From Acuticoccus sp965213555 (GTDB taxonomy: Bacteria; Pseudomonadota; Alphaproteobacteria; Rhizobiales; Amorphaceae): 64,000 nucleotides of DNA. Below are positions 24,376 through 32,389 of the stretch, piece by piece (the stretch's first letter is position 1; every line of letters starts with the position of its first letter). Below the pieces are notes generated by a model. It searched no databases. It was not told where the DNA came from and saw only the letters and a list, made by a program, of their open reading frames with translations. Where the stretch lies: NCBI RefSeq assembly GCF_965213555.1, contig NZ_OZ243890.1, positions 1,922,001 through 1,986,000 of the forward strand, written 5' to 3'. Position numbers and translations under genes: made by a program.

Positions 24376-25111
24376 TCATATCCAGCAGCCGACGGTTGCG
24401 GCGAGACGGACGACGAGCGAGGACGTCGGCCGCCCGCCGGTCGCAGCGGGGCGCAACATGGCCGAAGTGCTCGAGGCCGCCGAACACGCGCTCGATGGCG
24501 TTCCGGTCGCGGGAGATGAAGGGCGAGAAGCAGCCCTTCCAGCACCGATGGGACGTCGGCGGGATGTTCGCCAGCGCGATGCGGGCCTCGACAGCCCGGC
24601 GGATCGCATTGGTGTCGCATGCCGTGTCGGCGTGGACGACCCGGCAGGCCGGCATGGCGCTCAGGAGCGCGCAGTCGGCCGCTTGCCGCCGGTCGGGTGG
24701 AGGGTGACCGGCCTACCGAAATCTCGGTCAGGGCGTCGATGTTGGTCGTGCGCCCGCCGCGCAACCGGCCGATCGCCTGGCCCCGCTCCTCTCTCTGCCG
24801 CCGGCGGCGCAGCGATGGGCTTTCAAAGCCGACGAGGGGGTCAGGAGCGCCGAGGGCGGTCCGCGAGCGCGGCCGGAGCGCGGAGGACATCGACCCCACG
24901 CCGCTCGCCGCCCAACGGACGACGCGGTTGCAAAGCGTCTCGTGCGGGCCGTGATCTTGACGCGCATCCTTCCACCGGCAGCCCGACTTCAGGACGGGGA
25001 TGACTCCGGCGATGACCCGGTGGTCGTCGACGCGAGGCCTCCATCGCGTGGCCGTCGCCTGGAGCGGAGCAAGGCGCTCGAACTCGGCTCGCTCAGCCAG
25101 AAGTGCCGTCG
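24376..25111 (-). pseudogene. decayed IS5-family transposase
   Basis: Fragments of one transposase can be read in order on the minus strand across several frames: RRHFWLSE at about 25111, then RVDDHRVIAGVIPVLKSGCR and WKDARQDHGPHETLCNRVVR, then GRLRGGRTTNIDALTEI at about 24760, ADTACDTNAIRRAVEARIAL, the RDRNAIERVFGGLEHF segment with the C-terminal Glu region, and LAATVGCWI before the TGA at 24376. This is the layout of IS5-group DDE transposases. At least three frameshifts interrupt it, and I found no terminal inverted repeats, so it is immobile debris. Confidence 0.8.
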
Positions 25112-26095
25112 GCTCCTGTCGATCTCCCTTGGGAGATCGCGGGATCCGGGTCCGCCTTGGCGGATCGCGCCTACGGGTCCTGAGGCTCGTTGCGACTTCC
25201 GACCAAGACGTTCATCGCCAAACCTTTGGAGTATCGGCTAACGCCGCATCGGACGCGGCTTGGAGACCAAACCCCCCGTCGCAACGTCGGGGCAACTCAG
25301 ACAGGCGCTGTGATGCACTTCAAAGGGCAACCCTCGCTCACCTCGTGGATCACCTTCACCGCGAGCCGTCCGCTTGCCGCGCGAGGGATCGGTGTTCGAC
25401 GCACGTCGCTGGTCGAGGCGTAGCGCCAGGTTGCCTGGAAAATGACGGGCAGCTGCGGGTCGCCGACCGCGGCCAGTCCAGCGCGCACGGCGCCTTCCGG
25501 GCGTCGCGCCGGTGCGGTCGCCCGCGATGCGAAGCTCCCGCCAGTTCCCGCTCGACAACTTCGCCGGAGGCCGTCAAGGGACGGCGCAGCGCCGCGCCAC
25601 CGTCCATGGCGTGACGTGCTGCAAGGCCGTGCCGCGGGGTGATCGCAGCCGGCGGAGCCTTAAGCCGGCGCGCGTCGCCGGTGCGACGGGCTCGCCGGAA
25701 GCTCCTGAGCGTCGGGGCGACTGGAGCCCCGGCGTCCGGCGGCGGCTGACGGCGCCCCACCGCCGTCGGGGGGACGGCGCGCAGCGCCACGCCACCGTCC
25801 GTGGCGCGGCGTGCTGCAAGGCCGTGCCGCAGGGTGATCGCAGCCGGCGGAGCCTGGAGTCGGCGCGTGCGTCGCCGGTGCGACGGGCTCGCCGGAAGCT
25901 CCCGCGCGTCGGGGCGACTGGAGCCCCGGCGTCCGGCGGCGGGCCAGCGCGAGCCGCTGCGGCCGTCGCGCCACTCGATCGCTTGGCCACGGCGTGAACC
26001 GGCCGCGCCCACGGCCGGTTCGTGTCCCGTCGCGCCCATCGCTCGCTGCAAGGATCAGCATCGACGTCGCAGGGCTCGGGGACGTCGCTGGCTCG
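25112..26095. other. repeat-bearing intergenic region without an intact gene
   Basis: This kilobase between the IS5 remnant and the SDR gene holds a perfect hairpin GATCTCCC-TT-GGGAGATC (25121-25138) next to the transposase 5' end and a 193-bp tandem repeat (25578-25943). A short minus-strand frame (25297-25488) contains plausible protein (LPVIFQATWRYASTSDVRRT) but has no family or start signal. Long open frames on both strands in the repeat part are GC-driven. Confidence 0.45.
25578..25943. repeat. 193-bp tandem direct repeat, two copies
   Basis: Copy 1 starts at 25578 and copy 2 at 25771. They are highly similar through ACGGCGCAGCGCC, the shared stretch GTGCTGCAAGGCCGTGCCGC, then GGTGATCGCAGCCGGCGGAG and the end GACTGGAGCCCCGGCGTCCG. 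Small indels separate them. Part of a third, diverged copy may lie at 25490-25570. The unit does not keep a consistent reading frame and is probably a non-coding dispersed element. Confidence 0.75.
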
Positions 26096-26857
26096 TCAGC
26101 GGGGGGCCATGCGGATGGCGCCGTCGAGCCGGATGACCTCGCCGTTGAGCATTGGCGACTGGATGATCGCGATGGCGAGCTCGGCGTACTCCTCGGGCCG
26201 ACCGAGGCGCTTGGGAAAGGGGACCTGCTCGCCGAGCGAGGCGATCACCTTCTCGCCGAGCCCCATCAGCATCGGCGTCTCGAAGATGCCGGGCGCGATG
26301 GTCGCAACGCGGATGCCGTACTGGGACAGGTCGCGGGCGAGCGGCAGGGTGAGGCCGGCCACGCCGCCCTTCGACGCCGCGTAGGCCGCCTGGCCGATCT
26401 GCCCGTCGAAGGCGGCGACGGAGGCGGTCATCACGATGATCCCGCGCTCGCCGTCGTCGGTGACCGGCTCGGCCGACGACATGCCCAGCGCGGCGATGGC
26501 CGAGGCGCGGAACGTGCCGACGAGGTTGACGTCAATGACCTTGGCGAAGGTGTCGAACGCGTGCCGCGCGCCGCGCGAGACCGTCTTGGCGACCGGGGCG
26601 ATGCCGGCGCAGTTCACCAGGATGCGCTCCTGCCCGTGCGCCTCTCGCGCCTTGGCGAAGCCCTCCTCGAGGCTCGCCTCGTCGGTGACGTCGACCTTGA
26701 CGAAGGTGCCGCCGATCTCCTGCGCCACCGCCGCGCCGTCGCCCATGTCAAGGACGGCGACCTTGGCGCCCTCGGCGGCGAGGCGCCGGGCGGTGGCCGC
26801 TCCGAGGCCGGAGGCGCCTCCGGTGACGACGGCGGCGAGGGAGGTGGAGAGCTTCAT
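26096..26857 (-). CDS. SDR-family 3-hydroxyacyl-CoA dehydrogenase-like oxidoreductase
   Basis: A 253-residue short-chain dehydrogenase/reductase. The NAD-binding motif is VTGGASGLGAATA near residue 11, the NAG variant is NCAGIAP, and the Ser-Tyr-Lys triad is in TASVAAFDGQIGQAAYAASK. The length and the VLDM acidic end of the second beta strand indicate NAD. The pattern VNLVGTF and GIFETPML resembles type-2 3-hydroxyacyl-CoA dehydrogenases (HSD17B10-like), acting on 3-hydroxyacyl-CoA in beta-oxidation; substrate is inferred. It is last in a minus-strand run after the MBL, cNMP and ABC genes, separated by 48 bases. Confidence 0.85.
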   Translation of the reverse strand: MKLSTSLAAVVTGGASGLGAATARRLAAEGAKVAVLDMGDGAAVAQEIGGTFVKVDVTDEASLEEGFAKAREAHGQERILVNCAGIAPVAKTVSRGARHAFDTFAKVIDVNLVGTFRASAIAALGMSSAEPVTDDGERGIIVMTASVAAFDGQIGQAAYAASKGGVAGLTLPLARDLSQYGIRVATIAPGIFETPMLMGLGEKVIASLGEQVPFPKRLGRPEEYAELAIAIIQSPMLNGEVIRLDGAIRMAPR

Positions 26858-26905
26858 GGGGTTCGTCCTAGTGGCGTCGTTGGGGCGCTCGGCGGCCCGT
26901 CGCGG

Positions 26906-27778
26906 TCAGGGCGCGTGGCGTGGGCCGAGCTCGAGCCGCCCGCGGGTGAGGTGGAGCGTGGCGCCCTGCGTCGCCACCTGCGCGCCGGGCTGCTGACGTG
27001 CCACGTCGGCGGCGAGCGTGTCGAGCGCGTCGTCGCTCCGCGCGGGGTCATGGTGGAACATCATCGGCGTTGCCACGCCGGCCCGCGCGGCGAGGGCGAG
27101 GGCGCGCTGCGGGGTCGAGTGGCCCCACCCCCTGTACCGCTCGTACTCCTCCTCGAGGAGCATGGCGTCGTAGATCATGAGGTCGGCGCCGGTGACGAAC
27201 TCGGCGATGGCATCGTCCATCGCCTCGTTGCCGTGCTCGTGGTCGGTGATGACAGCGATCGTCGAGCCGGCCCACGTGATGCGGTAGCCGCAGCCGTTGC
27301 CGGGGTGGTTGAGCGGCACCGAGCCGATCGCGAGGCCCGATGCCAGGGTGAACTCACGCCCCGCGTCGAAGCGGCGGAACTCCGTGTTGCGCAGCGCGGA
27401 GGTGGCGACCGGGAAGATCGGCGGGCTCATCATACGCTCGACGATCTCCTTGAACCCCTCCGGGGGCGAGATGTGGCCGGCCCACAGGCTGACGGGGACG
27501 TTGGGGTCGTAGGCCGAGCAGAAGAACGGCAGGCCGCAGATGTGGTCCATGTGCGTGTGGGTGAACACGACGTCGAGCTGGGTCACGCCCTCGGCGGCGA
27601 GCGCGGCGCCGCACTGGCGCGCGCCGGACCCGCAGTCGATGAGGAAGTGGTGCGGCCCGGCGCGGACCTCGAGGCAGGTGGTCTCCCCGCCGTAGCGCAG
27701 GGTGTGCGGGCCCGGCGCAGGGATCGAGCCGCGCGCGCCCCAGACGGTGAGCGACAGGGTGTTTGGGTCGAGCGCCAC
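26906..27778 (-). CDS. MBL-fold metallo-hydrolase
   Basis: A 290-residue metallo-beta-lactamase-fold protein. VWGARGSIPAPGPHTLRYGG at the start and the metal motif HTHMDH (with later His in PLNHPGNGCGYRI, Asp in DHEHGNEAMDD and GWGHST) resemble the RNase Z/cAMP phosphodiesterase-like branch. Two metal ions are expected. A family member beside a cyclic-nucleotide-binding protein could act on a cyclic nucleotide, but this is speculative. It ends 48 bases before the SDR gene and begins 5 bases after the cNMP-binding gene. Confidence 0.8.
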   Translation of the reverse strand: MALDPNTLSLTVWGARGSIPAPGPHTLRYGGETTCLEVRAGPHHFLIDCGSGARQCGAALAAEGVTQLDVVFTHTHMDHICGLPFFCSAYDPNVPVSLWAGHISPPEGFKEIVERMMSPPIFPVATSALRNTEFRRFDAGREFTLASGLAIGSVPLNHPGNGCGYRITWAGSTIAVITDHEHGNEAMDDAIAEFVTGADLMIYDAMLLEEEYERYRGWGHSTPQRALALAARAGVATPMMFHHDPARSDDALDTLAADVARQQPGAQVATQGATLHLTRGRLELGPRHAP

Positions 27779-27783
27779 GGACG

Positions 27784-28242
27784 TCAGGCGCGCGCCGATG
27801 CGGCGCGCAGCCGGCCCACCTCGCGCGTCGTGCGCTCCAGGCGATGGGCGAGGGCGCGCATCACCTCCACCGCCATGTCGGGGAACGTCTTGAGGAGCTT
27901 GAAGAAGTGCTCCTTGGAGACGGCGAGCGCCACCAGCTCGCCCTTGGCCCGCACGGTCGCGGTGCGCGGCACGTCGATCAGGATCGCGATCTCGCCGACG
28001 AAGTCGTTCTCGCGCACGGTGGCGACGAGCTGCTCGCCGGACGGACTCCCGATGACGACGTCCGCCTCACCCGACACGATGATGTAGGCGACGTCGCCGA
28101 AGTCGCCCTCCTCGACGAGGCTCTCGCCCCCCTCAAAGCGCACGCGCTCGGACATGAAGGCGAGCAGGCGCAGCTTCTGGTCGTCAACGCCGCGGAACAG
28201 CGGGAGCTTGCGCAGGACGGCGGCGTCCGCCTCGATGCTCAT
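27784..28242 (-). CDS. cyclic nucleotide-binding domain protein (no DNA-binding domain)
   Basis: A 152-residue single-domain protein. The cNMP fold is clear: LPLFRGVDDQKLRLLAFMSE, then GESLVEEGDFGDVAYIIVSG, the phosphate-binding cassette ENDFVGEIAILIDVPRTATV with the conserved Gly-Glu and Arg, and the helical lid. There is no helix-turn-helix, so it is not a CRP-type regulator and may instead regulate a protein partner. The start ATG at 28242 lies 43 bases after the ABC gene stop, and it ends 5 bases before the MBL gene. The operon suggests it acts on the ABC exporter. Confidence 0.85.
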   Translation of the reverse strand: MSIEADAAVLRKLPLFRGVDDQKLRLLAFMSERVRFEGGESLVEEGDFGDVAYIIVSGEADVVIGSPSGEQLVATVRENDFVGEIAILIDVPRTATVRAKGELVALAVSKEHFFKLLKTFPDMAVEVMRALAHRLERTTREVGRLRAASARA

Positions 28243-28285
28243 GCCACCGCCGCGGCGATGCCCGTGGTGCAGCCGCGAGCGGTCG

Positions 28286-30979
28286 TCATGACGCCTCCTC
28301 CATCGTCGCGGGCTCCTCCGCGCGGAGCGCGACCGCCTTGACGCTATCCCATCGGCCCGCGGCGACCAACCGGCCATCGCGCAGCACAGCGGCGGTGCCG
28401 ACCGCCGGGGTTGACGCGATCCATCGGCCCGCGGCGACCAACCGGCCATCGCGCAGCACAGCGGCGGTGCCGAGGGCCTCGGCGACGGCGGGGTCGGCGG
28501 TGCCGACCACGAGCGATCCGTCGCCGCACAAAGAGAGGATGCGGGCGAGGAGCGCGCGGTCGCCGTCGACGACGCCATCCATCACGAGGATGTCCGGACG
28601 CTTGACCAGCGCGCGGACCAGGCCGATGCGCCGGCGCTGCCCGGCGGACAGCCGTCCGCCGGCGACGCCGACGGGAAAGTCCAGCCCGGCGCGAGCGATG
28701 GGGTCGCGCAGGCCGAGCGCTCGGGTCGTGTCGCGCAGCAGCGCGTCGATGCGCTCGGAGGCCCCGCGGCGGTCCACGCGCGGCTTGCCGAACAGGATGT
28801 TCTCCTCGATGGAAAGCGGCCCGATGACGCGATCGCCGGTGAACAGCGCGTAGCCCGCATGGCCCCCGAGCGCCCTGTGAACGACGGTCCGCGCGGCGAC
28901 GAGGCGATCCTCATCCGTGTCCGACAGGGTGACGATGCGGTGCCGTGCTGGGATCAGGCGGAAGGCGAGCCCGATGAAGGCGGCGACGTCCTCGCCCGAC
29001 AGGCTCGCCGCGTCGCGCTCGCGCCGCCGCAGGCGCTCCTGGAACAGCGGCGTCTCGTCCGCCGACAGGAACGAGTAACCGCCGATGAGCGAGGGGTCGG
29101 CCCCGGTGTCGGAGAACAGCTCGATCATCGTCTCCGCCACCTTGGCGCCGACCTCGATGAGGAGGCCGTCGACGTTCGCCTCGGCGAGCGCCCGGCGCAC
29201 CGCGGGGTCGGCGGCGGCGGTCCAAACCCGCACCTTGGGATCGCGCGGCAGGCCGTACAGCGTGTTCTCGCCGAGCGTGGCGGAGGCGTTGAACGCGTCC
29301 GGCTCCCATAGGGCGACGAGCGTCCTGAGGTCGTTGTCACGACCGACCTCGCGGCGCACCTCCTGGCGGGCGGCGAGGATGCTTTCGTGGAAGCGTGCGT
29401 CGTCCCCGTCCGCCGCATGGGAGGCGAGGCCGAGGCGGTAGAGGTCGCCCTCGAGCCCGGCGAGGGTGAACCGCTCAAGCAGGCGGTCGTCGAGCCGCTC
29501 GGCCGCATCGACGCCGGCGCGTGCGAAGTCCTCCCAGGCGCCGGTGACGTCGTGCAGCGAGTTGCCGGTGAGGGCGGCCTCCGCGCGGCGCAGCTCGGCG
29601 AGCTCGTCGCCGCCCTCGCCGAGCGGGTCGGTGCGGATGCCGTAGACCACGTTGCCGCGGATCGTGGTGTTGAATAGGTAAGGGTCGGACCCAACGAACG
29701 ACAGGTGCCGCGCGACCTGCGCGTGGGAGAGGTCCTCGAAGCGCAGCCCGCCAAGGGTCGCGCGCCCCGTGGCGGGCAGGAGGAGGCCGGCGGCGGCGAG
29801 CACGAGCTCGGTGCGGCCTGAGCCGTCGCCGCCGTAGATCGCCAGGCGATCCCCGGGCTCGACGGTGAGAGAAACGTCGAACACCTCCTGGCCGCTGCCG
29901 CCGCCCGACACGGTGACCGAGGACAGCGCGACTTGGAGCGACGGCAGCGACGCCTCGCCCTCCGGCGTGCCGAGGAGGCGCGCGGCCGGCATCGCGTCCT
30001 CGACGTCGAAGTTCTCGACGACGGTCTCGTACTTCACCCTGACGCCGGCGAGCGTCTGGTACCAGTTGAGGAGTTCCTTCCAGGGCGAGGCAAGGTCCTT
30101 GTAGGCGGCGAGCACGGCGACCAGCGCGCCGAAGGAGAGCTCGCCCCGGATCACGAGGATGCCACCGACGGCGTAGAAGAAGAACGGCGGGAGCTGATTG
30201 AGGAAGTTGTTCAGGAACTTGATCATGAACTTGCGTTTGAAGATCGCAAGCCGGATGCGGTAGTTCACGAACAGCCGGTCGGAGAGGTCCGCCAAGTGCC
30301 AGCGCGAGGTGTCGTTGGCGTGGATGTCTGCGGCCGCGCCCACCGTCTCGTTGATGCGCTCCGAGATCGTGCGCACGTTGACGATGCGCTCGCGCGAGAG
30401 CTGGATGACGCGGCGCTGCAGCTTGGGGATGATGTAGGCCTGCAGCGGGTAGAGCGAGATCGCCGCCGCGCCGAGGTACGGGTCCTGGGCGAAGATGAAG
30501 ACGACGTAGACGAGGAGCGTGCCGCCCTGGAAGGCGGGCGTCGCGATCGCCTCGCCGATGAAGACCCCGACGTCCTCTACCTCGGCGGTGATCATCGGGA
30601 TGAGCTCGCCCCCCGACACGCGGCGGAAGCGCGGCAGGCGGAAGCGCAGGATCGCGTTGTAGAGCATGTAGCGCAGGCGGCGCAGCATGCGCTCGCCGGC
30701 GACGCCCTTCACGATGTTGAGCACGTACTTGACGCCGTTGTTTGCGACGACGAGCGCGAGGAAGGCGAGGCACAGCGCGATGAGGTAGTCGATCTGACCG
30801 AGCTCGACGCCGAGCACCGACTTCGGGAAATCCGAGCCCGAGATGGCGTCGTTGACGATCCACTTGGGCAGCTCGAGCGTCATGTAGAGGATCGGGAACG
30901 AGACGACCGTCAGCGCCAGGATGACGATCTGCTGGGGCTTCGAGTAGCGCCAGATGAAGCCGAACAGTGTGCGTTCCAT
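28286..30979 (-). CDS. ABC exporter-like protein with degenerate nucleotide-binding domain
   Basis: An 897-residue membrane protein. Residues 1-330 form an ABC exporter six-helix domain (starting MERTLFGFIWRYSKPQQIVI). The nucleotide-binding domain from about 345 is odd: Walker A is GGDGSGRT with Arg389 in place of Lys, the Q-loop Gln is missing (LSFVGSDPYLFN), Walker B is ILVMDG with Gly for the catalytic Glu, and no H-loop His is seen (VVGTADPAV). Only the LSAGQ signature is intact. About 300 extra residues with repeated ENTLYG/ENILFG-like segments separate Q-loop and signature. A homodimer would lack normal ATPase sites. ATG 30979 is preferred over the longer 31039 start. It diverges from glycosyltransferase genes. 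Confidence 0.85.
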   Translation of the reverse strand: MERTLFGFIWRYSKPQQIVILALTVVSFPILYMTLELPKWIVNDAISGSDFPKSVLGVELGQIDYLIALCLAFLALVVANNGVKYVLNIVKGVAGERMLRRLRYMLYNAILRFRLPRFRRVSGGELIPMITAEVEDVGVFIGEAIATPAFQGGTLLVYVVFIFAQDPYLGAAAISLYPLQAYIIPKLQRRVIQLSRERIVNVRTISERINETVGAAADIHANDTSRWHLADLSDRLFVNYRIRLAIFKRKFMIKFLNNFLNQLPPFFFYAVGGILVIRGELSFGALVAVLAAYKDLASPWKELLNWYQTLAGVRVKYETVVENFDVEDAMPAARLLGTPEGEASLPSLQVALSSVTVSGGGSGQEVFDVSLTVEPGDRLAIYGGDGSGRTELVLAAAGLLLPATGRATLGGLRFEDLSHAQVARHLSFVGSDPYLFNTTIRGNVVYGIRTDPLGEGGDELAELRRAEAALTGNSLHDVTGAWEDFARAGVDAAERLDDRLLERFTLAGLEGDLYRLGLASHAADGDDARFHESILAARQEVRREVGRDNDLRTLVALWEPDAFNASATLGENTLYGLPRDPKVRVWTAAADPAVRRALAEANVDGLLIEVGAKVAETMIELFSDTGADPSLIGGYSFLSADETPLFQERLRRRERDAASLSGEDVAAFIGLAFRLIPARHRIVTLSDTDEDRLVAARTVVHRALGGHAGYALFTGDRVIGPLSIEENILFGKPRVDRRGASERIDALLRDTTRALGLRDPIARAGLDFPVGVAGGRLSAGQRRRIGLVRALVKRPDILVMDGVVDGDRALLARILSLCGDGSLVVGTADPAVAEALGTAAVLRDGRLVAAGRWIASTPAVGTAAVLRDGRLVAAGRWDSVKAVALRAEEPATMEEAS
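28338..28473. repeat. 72-bp in-frame tandem duplication in the ABC gene 3' end
   Basis: A 53-base block is identical at 28349-28401 and 28421-28473, and similarity extends about 10 bases further left with one indel. The duplicated piece repeats the protein segment VGTAAVLRDGRLVAAGRW near the C-terminus of the ABC protein. The 24-residue insertion is in frame. Identity of the copies suggests it is recent. Confidence 0.9.
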
Positions 30980-31171
30980 CGTGCGACGATTGTCACCACG
31001 ATGGCGCCGGATCAACGCTGCGGTCGGCCATCGCCTCATCCGACGGCGCCGACGCGCTCACACCTTCGCGATGGGCCGCGCCAGCATCGCTGGGCGGCGG
31101 TGAGTGGCGGCGGCCTTGACGCATCGGCCAAGCGCACGTTTGGGTTCGGCGTTTTTGTCGCGAAGGTCGCC

Positions 31172-32389
31172 ATGCCCGCCGAACAGCCGCGCGTCCTCAT
31201 CTACTCGCACGACAGCTTCGGCCTCGGCCACCTGCGTCGCTGCCGGGCCATCGCGCACGCGATGGTCGAGCGGATGGGCCGCTTGTCGGTCATCATCTTG
31301 TCCGGCTCGCCGATCATTGGGAGCTTCGAGTTCCGGCCGCGCGTGGACTTCGTGCGCGTGCCGGGCGTCATCAAGCTGTCGGACGGGGCGTACTCCTCCC
31401 ACTCCCTGCGGCTCGGCATCGACGACATGCTGAAGCTGCGGGCATCCATCATCGAGCACACCGCGGACGTGTTCGCCCCCGACCTCATCCTGGTCGACAA
31501 GGAGCCGCTCGGCCTGCGCGGCGAGGTCGAGCGGACGCTCTCCATGCTGAAGGCGCGCGGCACGCGCCTCGTGCTCGGCCTGCGCGACGTGATGGACGAC
31601 CCTGCGAGCCTTGCCGGCGAGTGGGCGCGCAAGGACGCGGTGCGTGCGCTCGAGGAGCTCTACGACGAGGTCTGGATCTACGGCCACGCCGAGGTGCATG
31701 ACCCGCTGGAGGGGATCGCGGTCTCGCGGCGCGTGCGCAACAAGATGCTTTACACCGGCTACCTGCGCCGCGAGGCGCCGCCGACGGACGGGGCGGTGGA
31801 GGCCAACCCGTTCGGCGCCGAGCCGTTCATCCTGGTGACGCCCGGCGGCGGCGGCGACGGGATGGAGCTCGTGGACTGGGTGCTGCACGCCTACGAGGCG
31901 CGCGGGCGACCACTGTTCCCGGCGCTCGTCGTGATGGGGCCGTTCATGCCCGCGGAGGCGCAGTCCGCCTTCAAGGCGCGGGCCGAGGCGCTGCGCGACG
32001 TCCACCTCATCCGCTTCACCCCCGTCATCGAGACGCTGATGACGCAGGCGACGGCGATCGTCGGCATGGGCGGCTACAACACGTTTTGCGAGATCCTGTC
32101 ATTCGACAAGCCGACGCTCCTGGTGCCCCGCGTCGTCCCGCGGCGCGAGCAGGCGATCCGCGCCGGCAAGGCGGCGGCGGCCGGGCTCGTCACATGCCTG
32201 CCCATCGACGCCTACCCGGACGTCACGGTGATGAGCGACGCGCTGGCGCGGCTGCCGGGGCGGCCGGCGCCGTCGAGGGCGGGCGTCGGCGAGCTGCTCG
32301 GTGGGCTCGAGGCGATCAACGACCGCGCCGAGGCGATCCTCGCCGCGCCGCGCCGGGCGGTGGGCGCGCCGCTCTCCGTCGTGCGGTGA
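31172..32389 (+). CDS. MurG-like glycosyltransferase (GT-B, family 28-like)
   Basis: A 405-residue GT-B-fold protein. The N-terminal part opens with VLIYSHDSFGLGHLRRCRAI, the nucleotide-side motif is FTPVIETLMTQATAIVGMGG followed by YNTFCEILSFDKPTLLVPRV, the MurG/family-28 pattern for UDP-sugar binding. There is no signal peptide. The ATG at 31172 has an aaggtcgcc site. It heads a tightly packed plus-strand run of glycan genes and diverges from the ABC exporter across 192 bases. The sugar and acceptor cannot be inferred. Confidence 0.8.
   Translation: MPAEQPRVLIYSHDSFGLGHLRRCRAIAHAMVERMGRLSVIILSGSPIIGSFEFRPRVDFVRVPGVIKLSDGAYSSHSLRLGIDDMLKLRASIIEHTADVFAPDLILVDKEPLGLRGEVERTLSMLKARGTRLVLGLRDVMDDPASLAGEWARKDAVRALEELYDEVWIYGHAEVHDPLEGIAVSRRVRNKMLYTGYLRREAPPTDGAVEANPFGAEPFILVTPGGGGDGMELVDWVLHAYEARGRPLFPALVVMGPFMPAEAQSAFKARAEALRDVHLIRFTPVIETLMTQATAIVGMGGYNTFCEILSFDKPTLLVPRVVPRREQAIRAGKAAAAGLVTCLPIDAYPDVTVMSDALARLPGRPAPSRAGVGELLGGLEAINDRAEAILAAPRRAVGAPLSVVR

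Noticed and set aside
25356..26051. A 231-codon minus-strand frame over the 193-bp repeats
   Set aside because: The two repeat copies fall in different frames and the sequence is Ala/Arg/Pro-rich; no domain or start signal.
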